DNA of 64,000 nucleotides from Streptomyces sp. CG1 (GTDB lineage Bacteria; Actinomycetota; Actinomycetes; Streptomycetales; Streptomycetaceae): NCBI RefSeq assembly GCF_041080625.1, contig NZ_CP163518.1, positions 7,123,501 to 7,187,500 of the forward strand, read 5' to 3'. Shown piece by piece: positions 39,985 to 48,382 of this stretch (position 1 is its first letter; each line of letters starts with the position of its first letter). The notes under the pieces were generated by a model. It saw only the letters and a program-made list of their open reading frames with translations, ran no database searches and was not told where the DNA came from. The position numbers and the translations under genes were made by a program.

Positions 39985-40262
39985 TCGGCACCAGCCGGGG
40001 TCAGACCAGCCCGGACGAGCATCACGCGTGCGGAGTTCTTGTCCCTGGGGACACGGCTCCGCACGCGGTGCGGGTGCAGGTGCGTTCCGACGACAGAAGC
40101 GCGTGCTTGGTTCTCGCACCGCACCGTCCGCAGTCCATGGTGGTGTGCGCGGGATGCACCAGACGTACATCCCGCCCGTGTTTGCGACCCATCTCCAGCA
40201 GGGCCTTCTTCGTCGCGCCGATCGCGGCGTCCGCCGCCTTGCGCGCCACTTGGTGAAGGCGA
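39985..40262 (-). mobile_element. Remnant of an IS200/IS605-type TnpB C-terminus
   Basis: Minus-strand translation gives KKALLEMGRKHGRDVRLVHP then a zinc-ribbon segment with DCGRCG and CTRTACG, and, after a frameshift, RDKNSARVMLVRAGL. This is the order seen at TnpB C-termini, including the RuvC Asp region. No N-terminal part, terminal hairpins or TnpA were seen, so it is a decayed fragment. Confidence 0.65.
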
Positions 40263-41002
40263 ACTCCGAGGTGCAGCCGGTGCGGTCGGCGACCTGACGC
40301 GGCGAGAGGCGACCTGGCGCGACAGCCGCCCCGCCGTCGTCATCCGCCACCACGTCAGACACGTCGGACACGTCAGCGGCGGCTCACCCGCCGGCGCCGT
40401 GGACCGGCGCGCGAGCGCCGCCCGGGACAACCCGCCGGCGGCGCCCGGCTCCGCCACCGTCCCGGCCCGCCCAGTCTCCCGTGGATCGCGCGCAACGCCG
40501 CCGCGAGCGCCGGGTCGGCCCTGCCGCGCGCTCGCTCTTCCACCAGGCCCGCAGGATGTGATGTACAACAGTGTGTCCGGCAGCGAGGTGACGACCGTGT
40601 CGGTGCCCGGCCGCAGCTCCTCCGGCTCCGTCCCGAGCAGTTTCAGCAGATGCACGACCTCCGGCAGCTCGGCCGGCAGCCGGTCTGCCCGGTCCCGGTC
40701 CAGCCGGTAGGTCCCGCACAGGGTGACGGTGTCTGGGCAGCCCTCCCGCGGCGGCTCCTCGGGCGCCGCCCCGCCACGGCACCCTCGTCAGCTGCGGTCG
40801 GCTGGGCGAGCGGCCCATCCCGCTGCCCCGGCAGTGGCCGCTCACCGTCCACGGCCACGCCAACTCTCTCGTCATCGGCGATCCGGCGGGCCGCCACCGT
40901 GCCGCCCACTATCTCGCCGCCGGTCTCGCCGACCGCCCTCGCCTGATCGTCGTAACGCAGGAATAGTCTCCGGCCGGCCGGGGTTGACGCCCGACAAGAG
41001 AA
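40263..41002. other. Gene-poor decayed region
   Basis: About 740 bases with no intact gene. Minus-strand frames hold pieces of a broken regulator (next entry); elsewhere codon bias is weak and moves between frames. Confidence 0.5.
40440..40765 (-). pseudogene. Remnant of an AraC-type (cupin_6) regulator
   Basis: Minus-strand pieces in different frames read LCGTYRLDRDRADRLPAELPEVV, TVVTSLPDTLLYI, HILRAWWKSER and ADPALAAALRAIHG. I recall this order from the ligand domain and the linker before the HTH of cupin_6/AraC regulators. At least two frameshifts separate the pieces and the DNA-binding domain is absent. Confidence 0.45.
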
Positions 41003-41018
41003 GCATGCACGTGCATGC
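41003..41018. promoter_or_regulatory. Perfect 16-base palindrome, putative operator
   Basis: GCATGCACGTGCATGC is fully self-complementary and lies 28 bases before the ATG of the F420-reductase-like gene. TTGACG (40984-40989) upstream could be a -35 element, placing the palindrome near the -10. Confidence 0.6.
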
Positions 41019-41045
41019 AAGCGGCATTCATCCGGAAGGCCTGTC

Positions 41046-41705
41046 ATGAAGATCGGCATCATCGGCGCGGGCAACATCGGCGGCAACCTGACCCGGCGGC
41101 TCACCGCCCTCGGACATGACGTCTCCGTGGCCAACTCCCGCGGCCCCGAGACGCTCGAGCAACTCGCCGAGGAGACCGGTGCGACCGCGGTCCGGGTCGA
41201 GGACGCGGCCAAGGGCGCCCAGGTCGTCGTCGTCACCGTCCCCGTCAAGGCGGTCCCGCACCTCCCCTCCGGCCTGCTGGACGGCGCCGCCGAGGGCGTG
41301 GCGGTGATCGACACCGGCAACTACTACCCGGAGCGCGACGGCCGGATCGCCGGCATCGAGGACGAGGGCATCACCGAGAGCCGCTGGACCGAACGGCACC
41401 TCGGCCACCCGGTGATCAAGGCGTTCAACGGCACCTACGCCCAGGACATCCTGGACCGCCCCCGCCCCGCGGGTGACCCCGAGCGCCTCGCCGTCCCGGT
41501 CGCCGGTGACGACGAGCAGGCCAAGCGGACCGTCCGCGCCCTGATCGACGAACTCGGCTTCGACACGGTCGACGCGGGCGGCCTCGACGACTCCTGGCAC
41601 CAGCAGCCCGGCACCCCGGTCTACGGCCTGCGCGCAGGTGTGGAGGGAGTGAAGAAGGCTCTCGCAGAGGCCTCCCCGGAACGCCCGGAGGGCTTCCGGG
41701 GCTGA
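41046..41705 (+). CDS. NADPH-dependent F420 reductase-like oxidoreductase
   Basis: The 219-residue protein has an N-terminal Rossmann motif (KIGIIGAGNIGGNLTRRL) with NSRGPE at the end of the second strand, a NADP-phosphate-binding Ser-Arg, and the family features VVVTVPVKAVPHL and VIKAFNGTY. It matches the F420-NADP oxidoreductase/NAD-binding_F420ox family, whose members also reduce other substrates. The ATG at 41046 follows GGAAGG. A palindromic operator candidate precedes it. It is convergent with the lysozyme gene. Confidence 0.88.
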   Translation: MKIGIIGAGNIGGNLTRRLTALGHDVSVANSRGPETLEQLAEETGATAVRVEDAAKGAQVVVVTVPVKAVPHLPSGLLDGAAEGVAVIDTGNYYPERDGRIAGIEDEGITESRWTERHLGHPVIKAFNGTYAQDILDRPRPAGDPERLAVPVAGDDEQAKRTVRALIDELGFDTVDAGGLDDSWHQQPGTPVYGLRAGVEGVKKALAEASPERPEGFRG

Positions 41706-41744
41706 CTTCGGCCGGCCTCGGCTGACTTCGGCCGCCTTCAACGC

Positions 41745-42302
41745 CTATGCGCCGTCGGCCCAGTTCTTCAGCGCCGCCTCGCTCGCGAAGTTGGCCACGT
41801 CCTTGTCGTGGGGCTCGCTGGTGTACTGGTGGAAGAGCCACTTCGCCTTGATGCGGGGCCTGCCCGCCGTGACGTAGTCGGCGATCCAGAGGCCGTCGCC
41901 CGCGTAGGACGTCGTGTCGACCGTCAACCAGAAGTCCCTGTTCGTGTAGAGCACGACCCGGTGGTGCGGCCGTAGCTGCTTCACTTTCCGGAGGAAGGCG
42001 TCCTTCTCCGAGTTGCTCGCGCGGGTGCCGTCGCCGGTGGTCTCCCAGTCGACGGCGAGGATGTCGCCCGCCCTCGACGGGGCCTGGGTCACGAAGTACT
42101 CCGCCTGGGCGGTGAGGTCGCCGGGCCACAGGAAGTGATAGAAGCCCACGACCAGACCGGCGTCCCGGGCGGTCTTCGCCTGGGCGCCGGCATGGGAGTT
42201 GACGTACGAATGGCCCTCCGTCGCCTTGATGAAGGCGAAGGAGAGGCCGCTCGTGTCGTAGGAGGACGACTGGTACGCGCTGACGTCGATGCCGCGGAGC
42301 AT
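41745..42302 (-). CDS. GH25 lysozyme (muramidase)
   Basis: The 185-residue protein is almost exactly one GH25 catalytic domain: MLRGIDVSAYQ (first Asp), FAFIKATEG, VGFYHFLWPGDLTAQAEYF, and AVDWETTG with the catalytic D-x-E pair. It hydrolyses peptidoglycan. No signal peptide or wall-binding domain is present with the ATG at 42302; the in-frame extension to 42365 is not a signal either. It may act inside the cell, be released by lysis, or use another route. Confidence 0.88.
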   Translation of the reverse strand: MLRGIDVSAYQSSSYDTSGLSFAFIKATEGHSYVNSHAGAQAKTARDAGLVVGFYHFLWPGDLTAQAEYFVTQAPSRAGDILAVDWETTGDGTRASNSEKDAFLRKVKQLRPHHRVVLYTNRDFWLTVDTTSYAGDGLWIADYVTAGRPRIKAKWLFHQYTSEPHDKDVANFASEAALKNWADGA

Positions 42303-42397
42303 GTGGGGGACTCCTCGAAGAGCGGGTGGGGGAAAGGAGGTGCTGGTTAGGTGATGCCCCACCATGGCACTCCCGATCCGCCCCGCGCCGGGGAACG

Positions 42398-43435
42398 TCA
42401 GCTCCGGGCCGTCGTCGAACTGAGTACCGACGCGGACTTCGCCGACCAGTCGGAGGTGATGATGCTCGCGTGGTCCTTGGCCAGCAGCGCCAGCCGCGCG
42501 GCGACCTCGGCGTCCGTCGGGTCGGTGGAGGAGATCGCCGGGGACACGTTGTAGGCGTCGGTCATGATCGAGATGTAGTGGTTCCTGGAGTAGAACGAGG
42601 TGTCGTAGCCCTTGTTCACATAGGTGGCCGCGTCACCGTCGAAGAACACGAACCAGGGCCGGATCGAGGTGTCGGAGGTCCAGCGGGTCGCCCGCGGGTC
42701 GCCGCCCGCCGCGCCCAGCACCGCGGGGAAGGCCACGGCCTGGGAGATGCTCCCGGCCGCGTACAGGTCGCGCAGATGGTCGCCGTACTCCTGGTCCGTC
42801 CAGTAGTGGTCGAACGGATTGGCCATCTCGACCGTGCCGGGGATCATCTCGAAGATGAACTTGCCCTTGAGGGAGTCGCGGCCCGGCCAGGCGTTCGCCT
42901 TCGCCGCCGCGTCGAGCGTGCTGTAGGCGCCGCCCAGCAGATCGGCCGGCTTGTAGACGCTGCCGCCGAGCTTCTGGGACACGAGCGTGTCGAACCGGCC
43001 CGGTCCCATGCCCCCGTTGTTGTTGAAGCCGACCTTCATCTCGACCTTGATGACGATCGGCGGGTGGTCGGGGTGCAGCTGGTTCCAGGCTGCCATGTTG
43101 TCCAGGCAGCTGCCGAGGTCCTGGTTGCGGTCCGTGCTGTACAGCTCGCCCGGGGTCTTCGCGGCCTCGCAGTTGTTGTCGTTGCCGAGCGGATTGCTGT
43201 GGCTGACCCGCCAGCGGTGACTGAGGCTGTCCACGTACACGTCCAGCTCCAGCAGTGAGGTGCCGGAGTCCAGCGCCTGTGCGAAGTACGGGTACTTGGC
43301 CTTCTCGTACGCGTTGTGCGTGCCGATCGCCGTCGTCTCGGAGAACCTGGGCGCCGCCGCGTGCGCGTTGCCCGGCCCCACCATCAGCACGGCGGCCGCT
43401 CCCAGGAGTGCCGCCGCCCGTCTCACCGCGCCCAT
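42398..43435 (-). CDS. Secreted Ca2+-dependent phosphatidylinositol-specific phospholipase C
   Basis: The 345-residue protein has a signal peptide (about 1-26, GNAHA-A) and the fold of the Streptomyces antibioticus PI-PLC type: catalytic His40 in AIGTHNAYE, LLELDVYVD (metal ligands), His79 in WRVSHSN, and PPIVIKVEMKVGFNNNG. The family cleaves phosphatidylinositol to inositol phosphates. It uses the ATG at 43435 after GGGAAG. Such enzymes may help obtain phosphate or attack eukaryotic membranes. Confidence 0.88.
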   Translation of the reverse strand: MGAVRRAAALLGAAAVLMVGPGNAHAAAPRFSETTAIGTHNAYEKAKYPYFAQALDSGTSLLELDVYVDSLSHRWRVSHSNPLGNDNNCEAAKTPGELYSTDRNQDLGSCLDNMAAWNQLHPDHPPIVIKVEMKVGFNNNGGMGPGRFDTLVSQKLGGSVYKPADLLGGAYSTLDAAAKANAWPGRDSLKGKFIFEMIPGTVEMANPFDHYWTDQEYGDHLRDLYAAGSISQAVAFPAVLGAAGGDPRATRWTSDTSIRPWFVFFDGDAATYVNKGYDTSFYSRNHYISIMTDAYNVSPAISSTDPTDAEVAARLALLAKDHASIITSDWSAKSASVLSSTTARS

Positions 43436-43575
43436 CGCTCAACTTCCCTTCGTTTACGACAAGTTGGGGGCAGCGTAGGAGCAAGCGGTTACTGCGCGGT
43501 AGCTCCTGGAGGAACATCAGCCGCTCCCGGCCGTCGCACGGCAGGGCGCGGCCCGTCACGGCTGGCGGCTAGATT

Positions 43576-43589
43576 GCTAGCATGCTAGC
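43576..43589. promoter_or_regulatory. Perfect 14-base palindrome before the RHH gene
   Basis: GCTAGCATGCTAGC is fully self-complementary and lies 9 bases before the GTG of the ribbon-helix-helix gene. It is AT-richer than its surroundings. This is the expected place for an autoregulatory RHH operator. Confidence 0.7.
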
Positions 43590-43598
43590 CTCGAAGGC

Positions 43599-43778
43599 GT
43601 GGGTGATGAGGAAGTCAAGCAGTTCAACGTGTACCTGCCGATCGGACTGATCAAGCAGGTCAAGTACCGCGCCATCGAGTCGGGCTCGTCGTTGTCGGCA
43701 CTGGTCGCAGACGCGCTGCGCGCCTACCTCGACGACGCCCAGGAGCGGGAACAGCAGTCGACCGAGAAGGAGACCTGA
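43599..43778 (+). CDS. Ribbon-helix-helix (CopG/Arc-type) regulator
   Basis: The 59-residue protein opens with the DNA-contacting strand [20 protein letters not shown], then [16 protein letters not shown], a classical RHH layout, ending in a charged tail ([13 protein letters not shown]). Its GTG at 43599 has only GAAGG very close by; the palindrome just upstream leaves little room, so the transcript may be almost leaderless. It is followed one base later by the VOC gene and likely represses the operon. Confidence 0.8.
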   Translation: MGDEEVKQFNVYLPIGLIKQVKYRAIESGSSLSALVADALRAYLDDAQEREQQSTEKET

Positions 43779-43779
43779 C

Positions 43780-44130
43780 ATGGCGACCGAAGGCATCGAG
43801 GCCGTGTTCCTGGAGACGCACAACTGGGGCAAGGCGGCGAAGTTCTTCCAGGCGCTGGGCTACGACCTGGAGTTCGCGACCGACCACAACTCCGGCCAGT
43901 TCCGCAACGGCGACGGACCGTATGTGTTCATCGCCGAGATCCCCGAGGACCGCGAGCCGCAGACGCAGATCGTGCTGAAGGTGCCGGACGCGGACGCGTT
44001 CCGCGCCGATCCCGCCGTCGAGGTGGTCGCGCCGTTCGAGGACACCCACTTCGGCACCCGGCTGATGACCGTCCGCGACCCCGACGGACGCCTGTGGAGC
44101 CTCCAGGCTCCGCAGAAGGAACAGCCGTGA
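43780..44130 (+). CDS. VOC (glyoxalase/bleomycin resistance) family protein
   Basis: The 116-residue protein has the two beta-alpha-beta-beta-beta modules of the VOC fold: AVFLETHNWGKAAKFFQALGYDL and the C-terminal FGTRLMTVRDPDGRLWSL with the usual RDPDG turn. Its substrate may be an antibiotic or electrophile. ATG at 43780, one base after the RHH stop; its own stop overlaps the methyltransferase start (GTGA). Confidence 0.88.
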   Translation: MATEGIEAVFLETHNWGKAAKFFQALGYDLEFATDHNSGQFRNGDGPYVFIAEIPEDREPQTQIVLKVPDADAFRADPAVEVVAPFEDTHFGTRLMTVRDPDGRLWSLQAPQKEQP

Positions 44131-45005
44131 CGGCCGACGGCGCACCGGCGGACGCAGGGTCCGCGGCGCCGGACAACACCGCCGTGCGATGCGCCCTGTG
44201 GCGCGCGATGCATGTCCGGGCCGACCCGCCCCCGCATGTGCTGGAGGACGAGATCGGCCTGCGCATCGCGGATCCCGGCCCCGACTGGCGTGCGCGGCCC
44301 GACATGGACCCGCAGGCCACCCGCGGGTTCCGGGCGTCGGTCGTGGCCCGCGCCCGGTTCATCGAGGACCTGGTCACCGAGCAGGCCGGCCGGGGCGTCG
44401 GCCAGTACGTCCTGCTGGGCGCCGGTCTCGACACCTTCGCCCAGCGCGCCCCGCAGACCGCGTCCCGCCTGCACGTCTTCGAGGTCGACCAGCCCGGCCC
44501 GCAGGAATGGAAGCGCCGGCGTCTCATCGAGCTCGGTTACGGCGTCCCCGACCGGCTGCACCTGGTGCCGGTCGACTTCGAGGCGAGCGGCGGCATCTGG
44601 CGGGATCAGCTCACCGCGGCCGGATTCGACCCCGGCCGGCCGGCGGTCGTCGCCTCCAGCGGCGTCACGATGTACCTCAGCAAGGAGGCCACGGCCGCGA
44701 CCCTGCGCCAGATCGCCCGGCTGGCCCCCGGCTCGACCCTCGCCATGACCTTCCTGCTGCCGGAAGACCTGGTGGCCGAGTCCGACCGCCCCGGTCTCGA
44801 CGCGAGCAAGGCGGGCGCCCGAGCCGCCGGCACACCGTTCCTCAGCTTCTACACCCCGGAGGAGATGCTCAGCCTCGCCCACGAGTCCGGCTTCACAGCC
44901 GCCCACCACGTCCCGGGTACCTCACTCACCGACCGCTATTTCGCCGACCGTACGGATGGTCTGCGGCCGTCGAGCGGGGAGGACCTGCTGGTGGCCCGGA
45001 CCTGA
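44127..45005 (+). CDS. Class I SAM-dependent methyltransferase (PPM/LCMT family)
   Basis: The 292-residue protein has family features: TRGFRASVVARARFIEDLV, the SAM motif YVLLGAGLDTFAQR, acidic FEVDQPGPQEWKR, HLVPVDFE, and VASSGVTMYLSKEAT. Members methylate carboxylates or hydroxyls of small metabolites or proteins. It starts at the GTG at 44127, coupled to the VOC gene, with AAGGA upstream. A terminator follows. The RHH-VOC-methyltransferase set looks like a small self-regulated resistance or detoxification operon. Confidence 0.86.
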   Translation: MTADGAPADAGSAAPDNTAVRCALWRAMHVRADPPPHVLEDEIGLRIADPGPDWRARPDMDPQATRGFRASVVARARFIEDLVTEQAGRGVGQYVLLGAGLDTFAQRAPQTASRLHVFEVDQPGPQEWKRRRLIELGYGVPDRLHLVPVDFEASGGIWRDQLTAAGFDPGRPAVVASSGVTMYLSKEATAATLRQIARLAPGSTLAMTFLLPEDLVAESDRPGLDASKAGARAAGTPFLSFYTPEEMLSLAHESGFTAAHHVPGTSLTDRYFADRTDGLRPSSGEDLLVART

Positions 45006-45013
45006 CGCGTGCC

Positions 45014-45052
45014 CCGGCCCCCCGGCCTCGGCACTCGAGGATGGGGGGCCGG
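45014..45052 (+). terminator. Terminator after the RHH-VOC-methyltransferase operon
   Basis: A perfect 10-base stem (CCGGCCCCCC at 45014-45023 with 45043-45052), 19-base loop, 9 bases after the stop. Confidence 0.7.
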
Positions 45053-45185
45053 CCACCAGGCATCCGACGGTGGCGCGGCCATGTGCGCAGCGGTGGACGA
45101 CGCAGCGGCGGTGCCAGTTGGCAGCTTGCCGAGTGGCACCGCCGGCCGGCCGAGCAGGCTGCGTGTGCCCCGGCCTTCGAGGCGG

Positions 45186-46442
45186 TCACCGTGCCCGAAC
45201 GCCGAGGCTTCCTGCCGTACCAGGAGACGAGTCACTCGCCGGTGAGGATGCGGGAGCGGCGTGGTGCGGAGCCAGCGCGACTCCGCCGTACAGCGTGGCC
45301 GCGTTGTCGAACTGGAGGACCGCGTGCGCGGCGACCGTGTGCACGTCGCGCCAGCAGCGCTGCACGGTGCCGGCCCCGTCACGGGCGTGTGCGCCGCCGG
45401 TGCGGAAGAGCCGCTCCACGGCGGTGACCAGGAGGTCTATGGCGACCGAGGCATCGCGGTGGTTGCGGGCGATGCCGAGCGGGGTCACGGGTTCCTGGTC
45501 GGCCCGCCGGGCCGCCTCGGCCATCAGCAGCCGCGCGGCGTCGATCTCCGCGGACGACCGGGCGAGCGTGTGGTGGAGCGTGCCGCTGACCGAGGCGCCG
45601 GCCGCGGCCTTCGGGGCGGCCCACCGGGTCCAGGCGCGCAAGGCCGCGCGGGCCGCGCCGAGGGCGGGGGCGCAGAAGATCAGACCTCCGACCAGCTGGG
45701 CGGGCACGCTGTGGCAGCGCGGTCGGCTGACATCGGACCGGCCGGCGAGGATGTCGCCGAGGGCGAAGGAGCGGTGGTCGGGGACAGAGGTCGGCCCCAG
45801 CACAACGGTGTTGCTTCCCGTGCCGCGCAGGCCGGTACTGTGCCAGGAGTCGATCACCTCGACGCGGGCACGCGGTACGGCGAAGACCCTTGCCGCGCCT
45901 TCCTGCCCCGGCTCGTGCGGCAGCCGTGCGGCGAGCAGCACCCAGTGCGCACTGCCCACTCCGCTGACGCACTCCCACTCGCCGCTCAGCGACCACCAGC
46001 CGCTTGCGCTGCGCACCGCCCGGGCAGCGTGAGGTGTGAGCCCAGCGGCGATCCGTACGTCGGGTGAGGACTGCCAGAGGTCGAACTGGCCTTGCTCCGG
46101 AAGGAATGCGGCGAACCTGCTGTGTGCCGCCCACAGTCCGGCGCACCAGGCGGCAGAAGTGCAGTACTCACCCAACTTCGCTGTGGTGTCGATCAGTTGA
46201 CGGAAGGTGCCTTCCCGGCCGCCCCAGAGGCGGGGCACGAAGTACGCGGGGAAGCCGGCCCTGGTGATGGCACTCACCGTGCCGGCGTCCAGCCGCCGCT
46301 CCCGGTCGGCGGATTCGGCGCCACGGGCCGCCAGGGCGGCCGATCGCCGTGTCAGCAGCTCCGGCAGGCCCTGTCGGACGGACCGGGCTTCGGCTTCGAG
46401 CGGATTCACCGTCTCGACTGGCTCGATGGTCCGGAGTGTCAC
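45186..46442 (-). CDS. Flavin-dependent monooxygenase of acyl-CoA dehydrogenase fold (ActVA-ORF5/HpaB-like)
   Basis: The 418-residue protein has the acyl-CoA dehydrogenase fold in the group D monooxygenase form: TVSAITRAGFPAYFVPRLWGG, SAAWCAGLWAAHSRF, WSLSGEWECVSGVGSAHWVL, STGLRGTGSNTVVL and C-terminal LYGGVALAP. These match two-component hydroxylases such as ActVA-5 rather than beta-oxidation dehydrogenases, so it likely needs a separate flavin reductase, not seen in the window. Its GTG at 46442 overlaps the AfsA stop as GTGA. Coupling to AfsA suggests it oxidises the signalling molecule or its precursor. Confidence 0.85.
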   Translation of the reverse strand: MTLRTIEPVETVNPLEAEARSVRQGLPELLTRRSAALAARGAESADRERRLDAGTVSAITRAGFPAYFVPRLWGGREGTFRQLIDTTAKLGEYCTSAAWCAGLWAAHSRFAAFLPEQGQFDLWQSSPDVRIAAGLTPHAARAVRSASGWWSLSGEWECVSGVGSAHWVLLAARLPHEPGQEGAARVFAVPRARVEVIDSWHSTGLRGTGSNTVVLGPTSVPDHRSFALGDILAGRSDVSRPRCHSVPAQLVGGLIFCAPALGAARAALRAWTRWAAPKAAAGASVSGTLHHTLARSSAEIDAARLLMAEAARRADQEPVTPLGIARNHRDASVAIDLLVTAVERLFRTGGAHARDGAGTVQRCWRDVHTVAAHAVLQFDNAATLYGGVALAPHHAAPASSPASDSSPGTAGSLGVRAR

Positions 46443-47485
46443 GCCCGGGCCCCCTGCGCGCCGGCGAATGCGACCCGCTCGGAGCTGGAGTCCCGGGGTC
46501 GTGACCACAGGGTGCTGGAGGTCACGAACGGGCGGTCGTTCTGGTACGCGCTGATGCGCAGCCGGCGCAGTGAGGCGTCACCCGTGGGCTCGTCCGCCTC
46601 CTCGACCACCAGCCGGGCCGGTTCGTCGAGTTCGCCGAACGCCACGCACTCGACCTGCGCGGAAACCAGGGTCAGCGGGGTACCCGGGTTGTCGGTGTTG
46701 ACCAGCAGGTAGCCGAGCTGGCGGACCCCCTCCATCGCCACCATCAGCGGGACGTGGTCGCTCGGGTGGTCGAAGTAGATGGCGTGATCGGTGTCGACCC
46801 GCAGCCACCACTCGCCGTTCAGCGCGCCGTGTTCCAGCACGCAGTCCTTGGTGCGGAGCCGGCCGACCCTGGCGGGGGGAACCGGTATGCGTCCCGCGGC
46901 GGCGTCCCTGCCCGCGTGTTCCTGACGAGTGGCCGCGTCGCGGCCGCGCAGGAGCGAATACCTGCGGTCGTCCACGGCGATCCCGCTGATGCGGCCGTGG
47001 CCGCACACCTTGCCGCCGATGGTCAGCACGACATCCAGGCGCATTCCGTACCGGTTCGGCGGCCGGTTCCCCTCCCAGGTCCACTCCGCGTCGAGTACCA
47101 CGTCGAGCGGAGCGGCGCCGACCTTCAGCGGGGCCGCGTCCTCGAAGTCGAAGCTCAGCCGGTCGCCGATGAAGCGGTGCGTGAGCGGCACCCCGAAGTA
47201 GGTGTGCGGCAGGTAGACGAACATCTGCCGGATGGTCTCCGCGAACAGCAGCGGGTCCGTGCGGCCCGCGGCGTCCGGGTTGTGCAGCGCATGGTCGCGC
47301 GGCCACTGGGCGGCGACCAGGAAGTGCCGTTCACCGATCTGCACGCTGTCGGTCAGGAGTACCTCCGCCACCGCCGCCCGGTGCACCAGGTGGCGGGGCA
47401 CCGGCTGCAGGAACTCGAGGCCGCCTACCGGTTCCGTCGAGCGGTTGCGTGTGGATTCGGACACGACGGGCATCGTCTTACTCAC
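46439..47485 (-). CDS. AfsA-family gamma-butyrolactone/butenolide synthase
   Basis: The 348-residue protein has the two AfsA hot-dog repeats: PRHLVHRAAVAEVLLTDSVQ, FLVAAQWPRDHALHN, LLFAETIRQMFVYLPH, and in repeat 2 KDCVLEHGALNGEWWLRVDT, YFDHPSDHVPLMVAMEGVRQ. AfsA enzymes join a beta-ketoacyl-ACP with dihydroxyacetone phosphate. The GTG at 47485 follows GGGGGA. It is divergent from a receptor gene across an ARE-like repeat, the classical quorum arrangement, and coupled to the monooxygenase downstream. Confidence 0.92.
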   Translation of the reverse strand: MSKTMPVVSESTRNRSTEPVGGLEFLQPVPRHLVHRAAVAEVLLTDSVQIGERHFLVAAQWPRDHALHNPDAAGRTDPLLFAETIRQMFVYLPHTYFGVPLTHRFIGDRLSFDFEDAAPLKVGAAPLDVVLDAEWTWEGNRPPNRYGMRLDVVLTIGGKVCGHGRISGIAVDDRRYSLLRGRDAATRQEHAGRDAAAGRIPVPPARVGRLRTKDCVLEHGALNGEWWLRVDTDHAIYFDHPSDHVPLMVAMEGVRQLGYLLVNTDNPGTPLTLVSAQVECVAFGELDEPARLVVEEADEPTGDASLRRLRISAYQNDRPFVTSSTLWSRPRDSSSERVAFAGAQGARA

Positions 47486-47551
47486 AGAATCCCCCAAAAA
47501 AGTGAGTGAATGAGCCAGAGCTCGTGCGGTAGCCGCTGGCACCCGTAGAAC

Positions 47552-47569
47552 ATACCTTCGTGAAGGTAT
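47552..47569. promoter_or_regulatory. ARE-like operator between afsA homologue and receptor gene
   Basis: ATACCTTC-GT-GAAGGTAT, a perfect 8-base inverted repeat with a 2-base spacer, in the 148-base divergent region. Sequence and position match known gamma-butyrolactone receptor targets (AREs). Binding here could control both genes. Confidence 0.85.
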
Positions 47570-47633
47570 AATGGGGAAGCCTTCTCTGACATCGACTTCG
47601 ACCATGCTGCGCACCGCGCAGAAGGGACTGGGT

Positions 47634-48257
47634 ATGAGCACACGCGCCCGCCGGACCCCCGCAGTCTCCGACCTCAAGCAGGAACGCGCCATCCGGACCC
47701 GGGCCCTGATCCTCGACGCCGCGGCTCAGGCGTTCGCCGACAAGGGCTACCCCGACACGACCCTTCTCGACGTGGCGCAGCTGACGGGCGCGACCAAGGG
47801 TGCGGTCTACTTCCACTTCGCGAACAAGAACGCCCTGGCCGTCGCGGTGACGGAGGAGTTCTATGTCCGCCTGCGCAGCCTTGTGCAGGAGGTGGAGAAG
47901 GAGGAGTTGCCGCCGGTGATCAAGATCGGCCGGCTCCTCACCCGTACCGGCGAGATGTTCCGGCAGGACGCCGTCATCAAGGCCGGCGCGCGACTGCAGA
48001 TCGAGCAGTCGCTCATCGACGCGGACCTGCCGACGCCGTTCCTCGGGTTCGGGGAGGCGGTCACCGGGCTGCTGCGGGCGGCCGAGGCGGAGGGCGCGCT
48101 GCCGGCCGGGAGCGACCCCGAGGTCCTCGGGCGCGTCCTGGTCTCGGCCTTCTTCGGTGCTCAGCACATGTCCTGGGTGATCAACGATCGCGCCGACATC
48201 ACCGACCGGGTGCGCGAGGTCCTCGACGTCGTCCTCCCCGCCGCGCTGCAGGCCTGA
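47634..48257 (+). CDS. TetR-family gamma-butyrolactone receptor homologue (ArpA/ScbR-like)
   Basis: The 207-residue protein has the HTH region KQERAIRTRALILDAAAQAF, TLLDVAQLTGATKGAVYFHF and NKNALAVAVTEEFY, and a ligand domain with GARLQIEQSLIDADLPTPFLGF similar to ArpA/CprB receptors. It probably represses at AREs until a butyrolactone or butenolide releases it. The ATG at 47634 follows GAAGGG. It lies divergent from the AfsA gene with an ARE-like site between. Confidence 0.9.
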   Translation: MSTRARRTPAVSDLKQERAIRTRALILDAAAQAFADKGYPDTTLLDVAQLTGATKGAVYFHFANKNALAVAVTEEFYVRLRSLVQEVEKEELPPVIKIGRLLTRTGEMFRQDAVIKAGARLQIEQSLIDADLPTPFLGFGEAVTGLLRAAEAEGALPAGSDPEVLGRVLVSAFFGAQHMSWVINDRADITDRVREVLDVVLPAALQA

Positions 48258-48323
48258 ATACGCAGGCCTGAGGGGCGGCGCCGACGAGCGCATGTCTCGA
48301 AAGTGGCATGATCCCCATCTTAA

Positions 48324-48347
48324 AAGATTCCTTCTGGAGGGTATCTT
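48324..48347. promoter_or_regulatory. Second ARE-like site, upstream of the second TetR gene
   Basis: AAGATTCCTTC-TG-GAGGGTATCTT: arms of 11 bases matching at 9 of 11 with a 2-base spacer. It shares the CCTTC/GAGGG(TAT) core with the site at 47552 and lies 36-59 bases before the ATG at 48383. Confidence 0.75.
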
Positions 48348-48382
48348 CTTGTTAAAGGCCAAGCTCAACGCAGGGGTGGCAG

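Noticed and set aside
45186..46442. Reading this as a beta-oxidation acyl-CoA dehydrogenase
   Set aside because: The GLRGTGSN and WSLSGEWECVSG segments and the position beside AfsA fit the ActVA-5/HpaB hydroxylase group better. The catalytic Glu of dehydrogenases was not seen.
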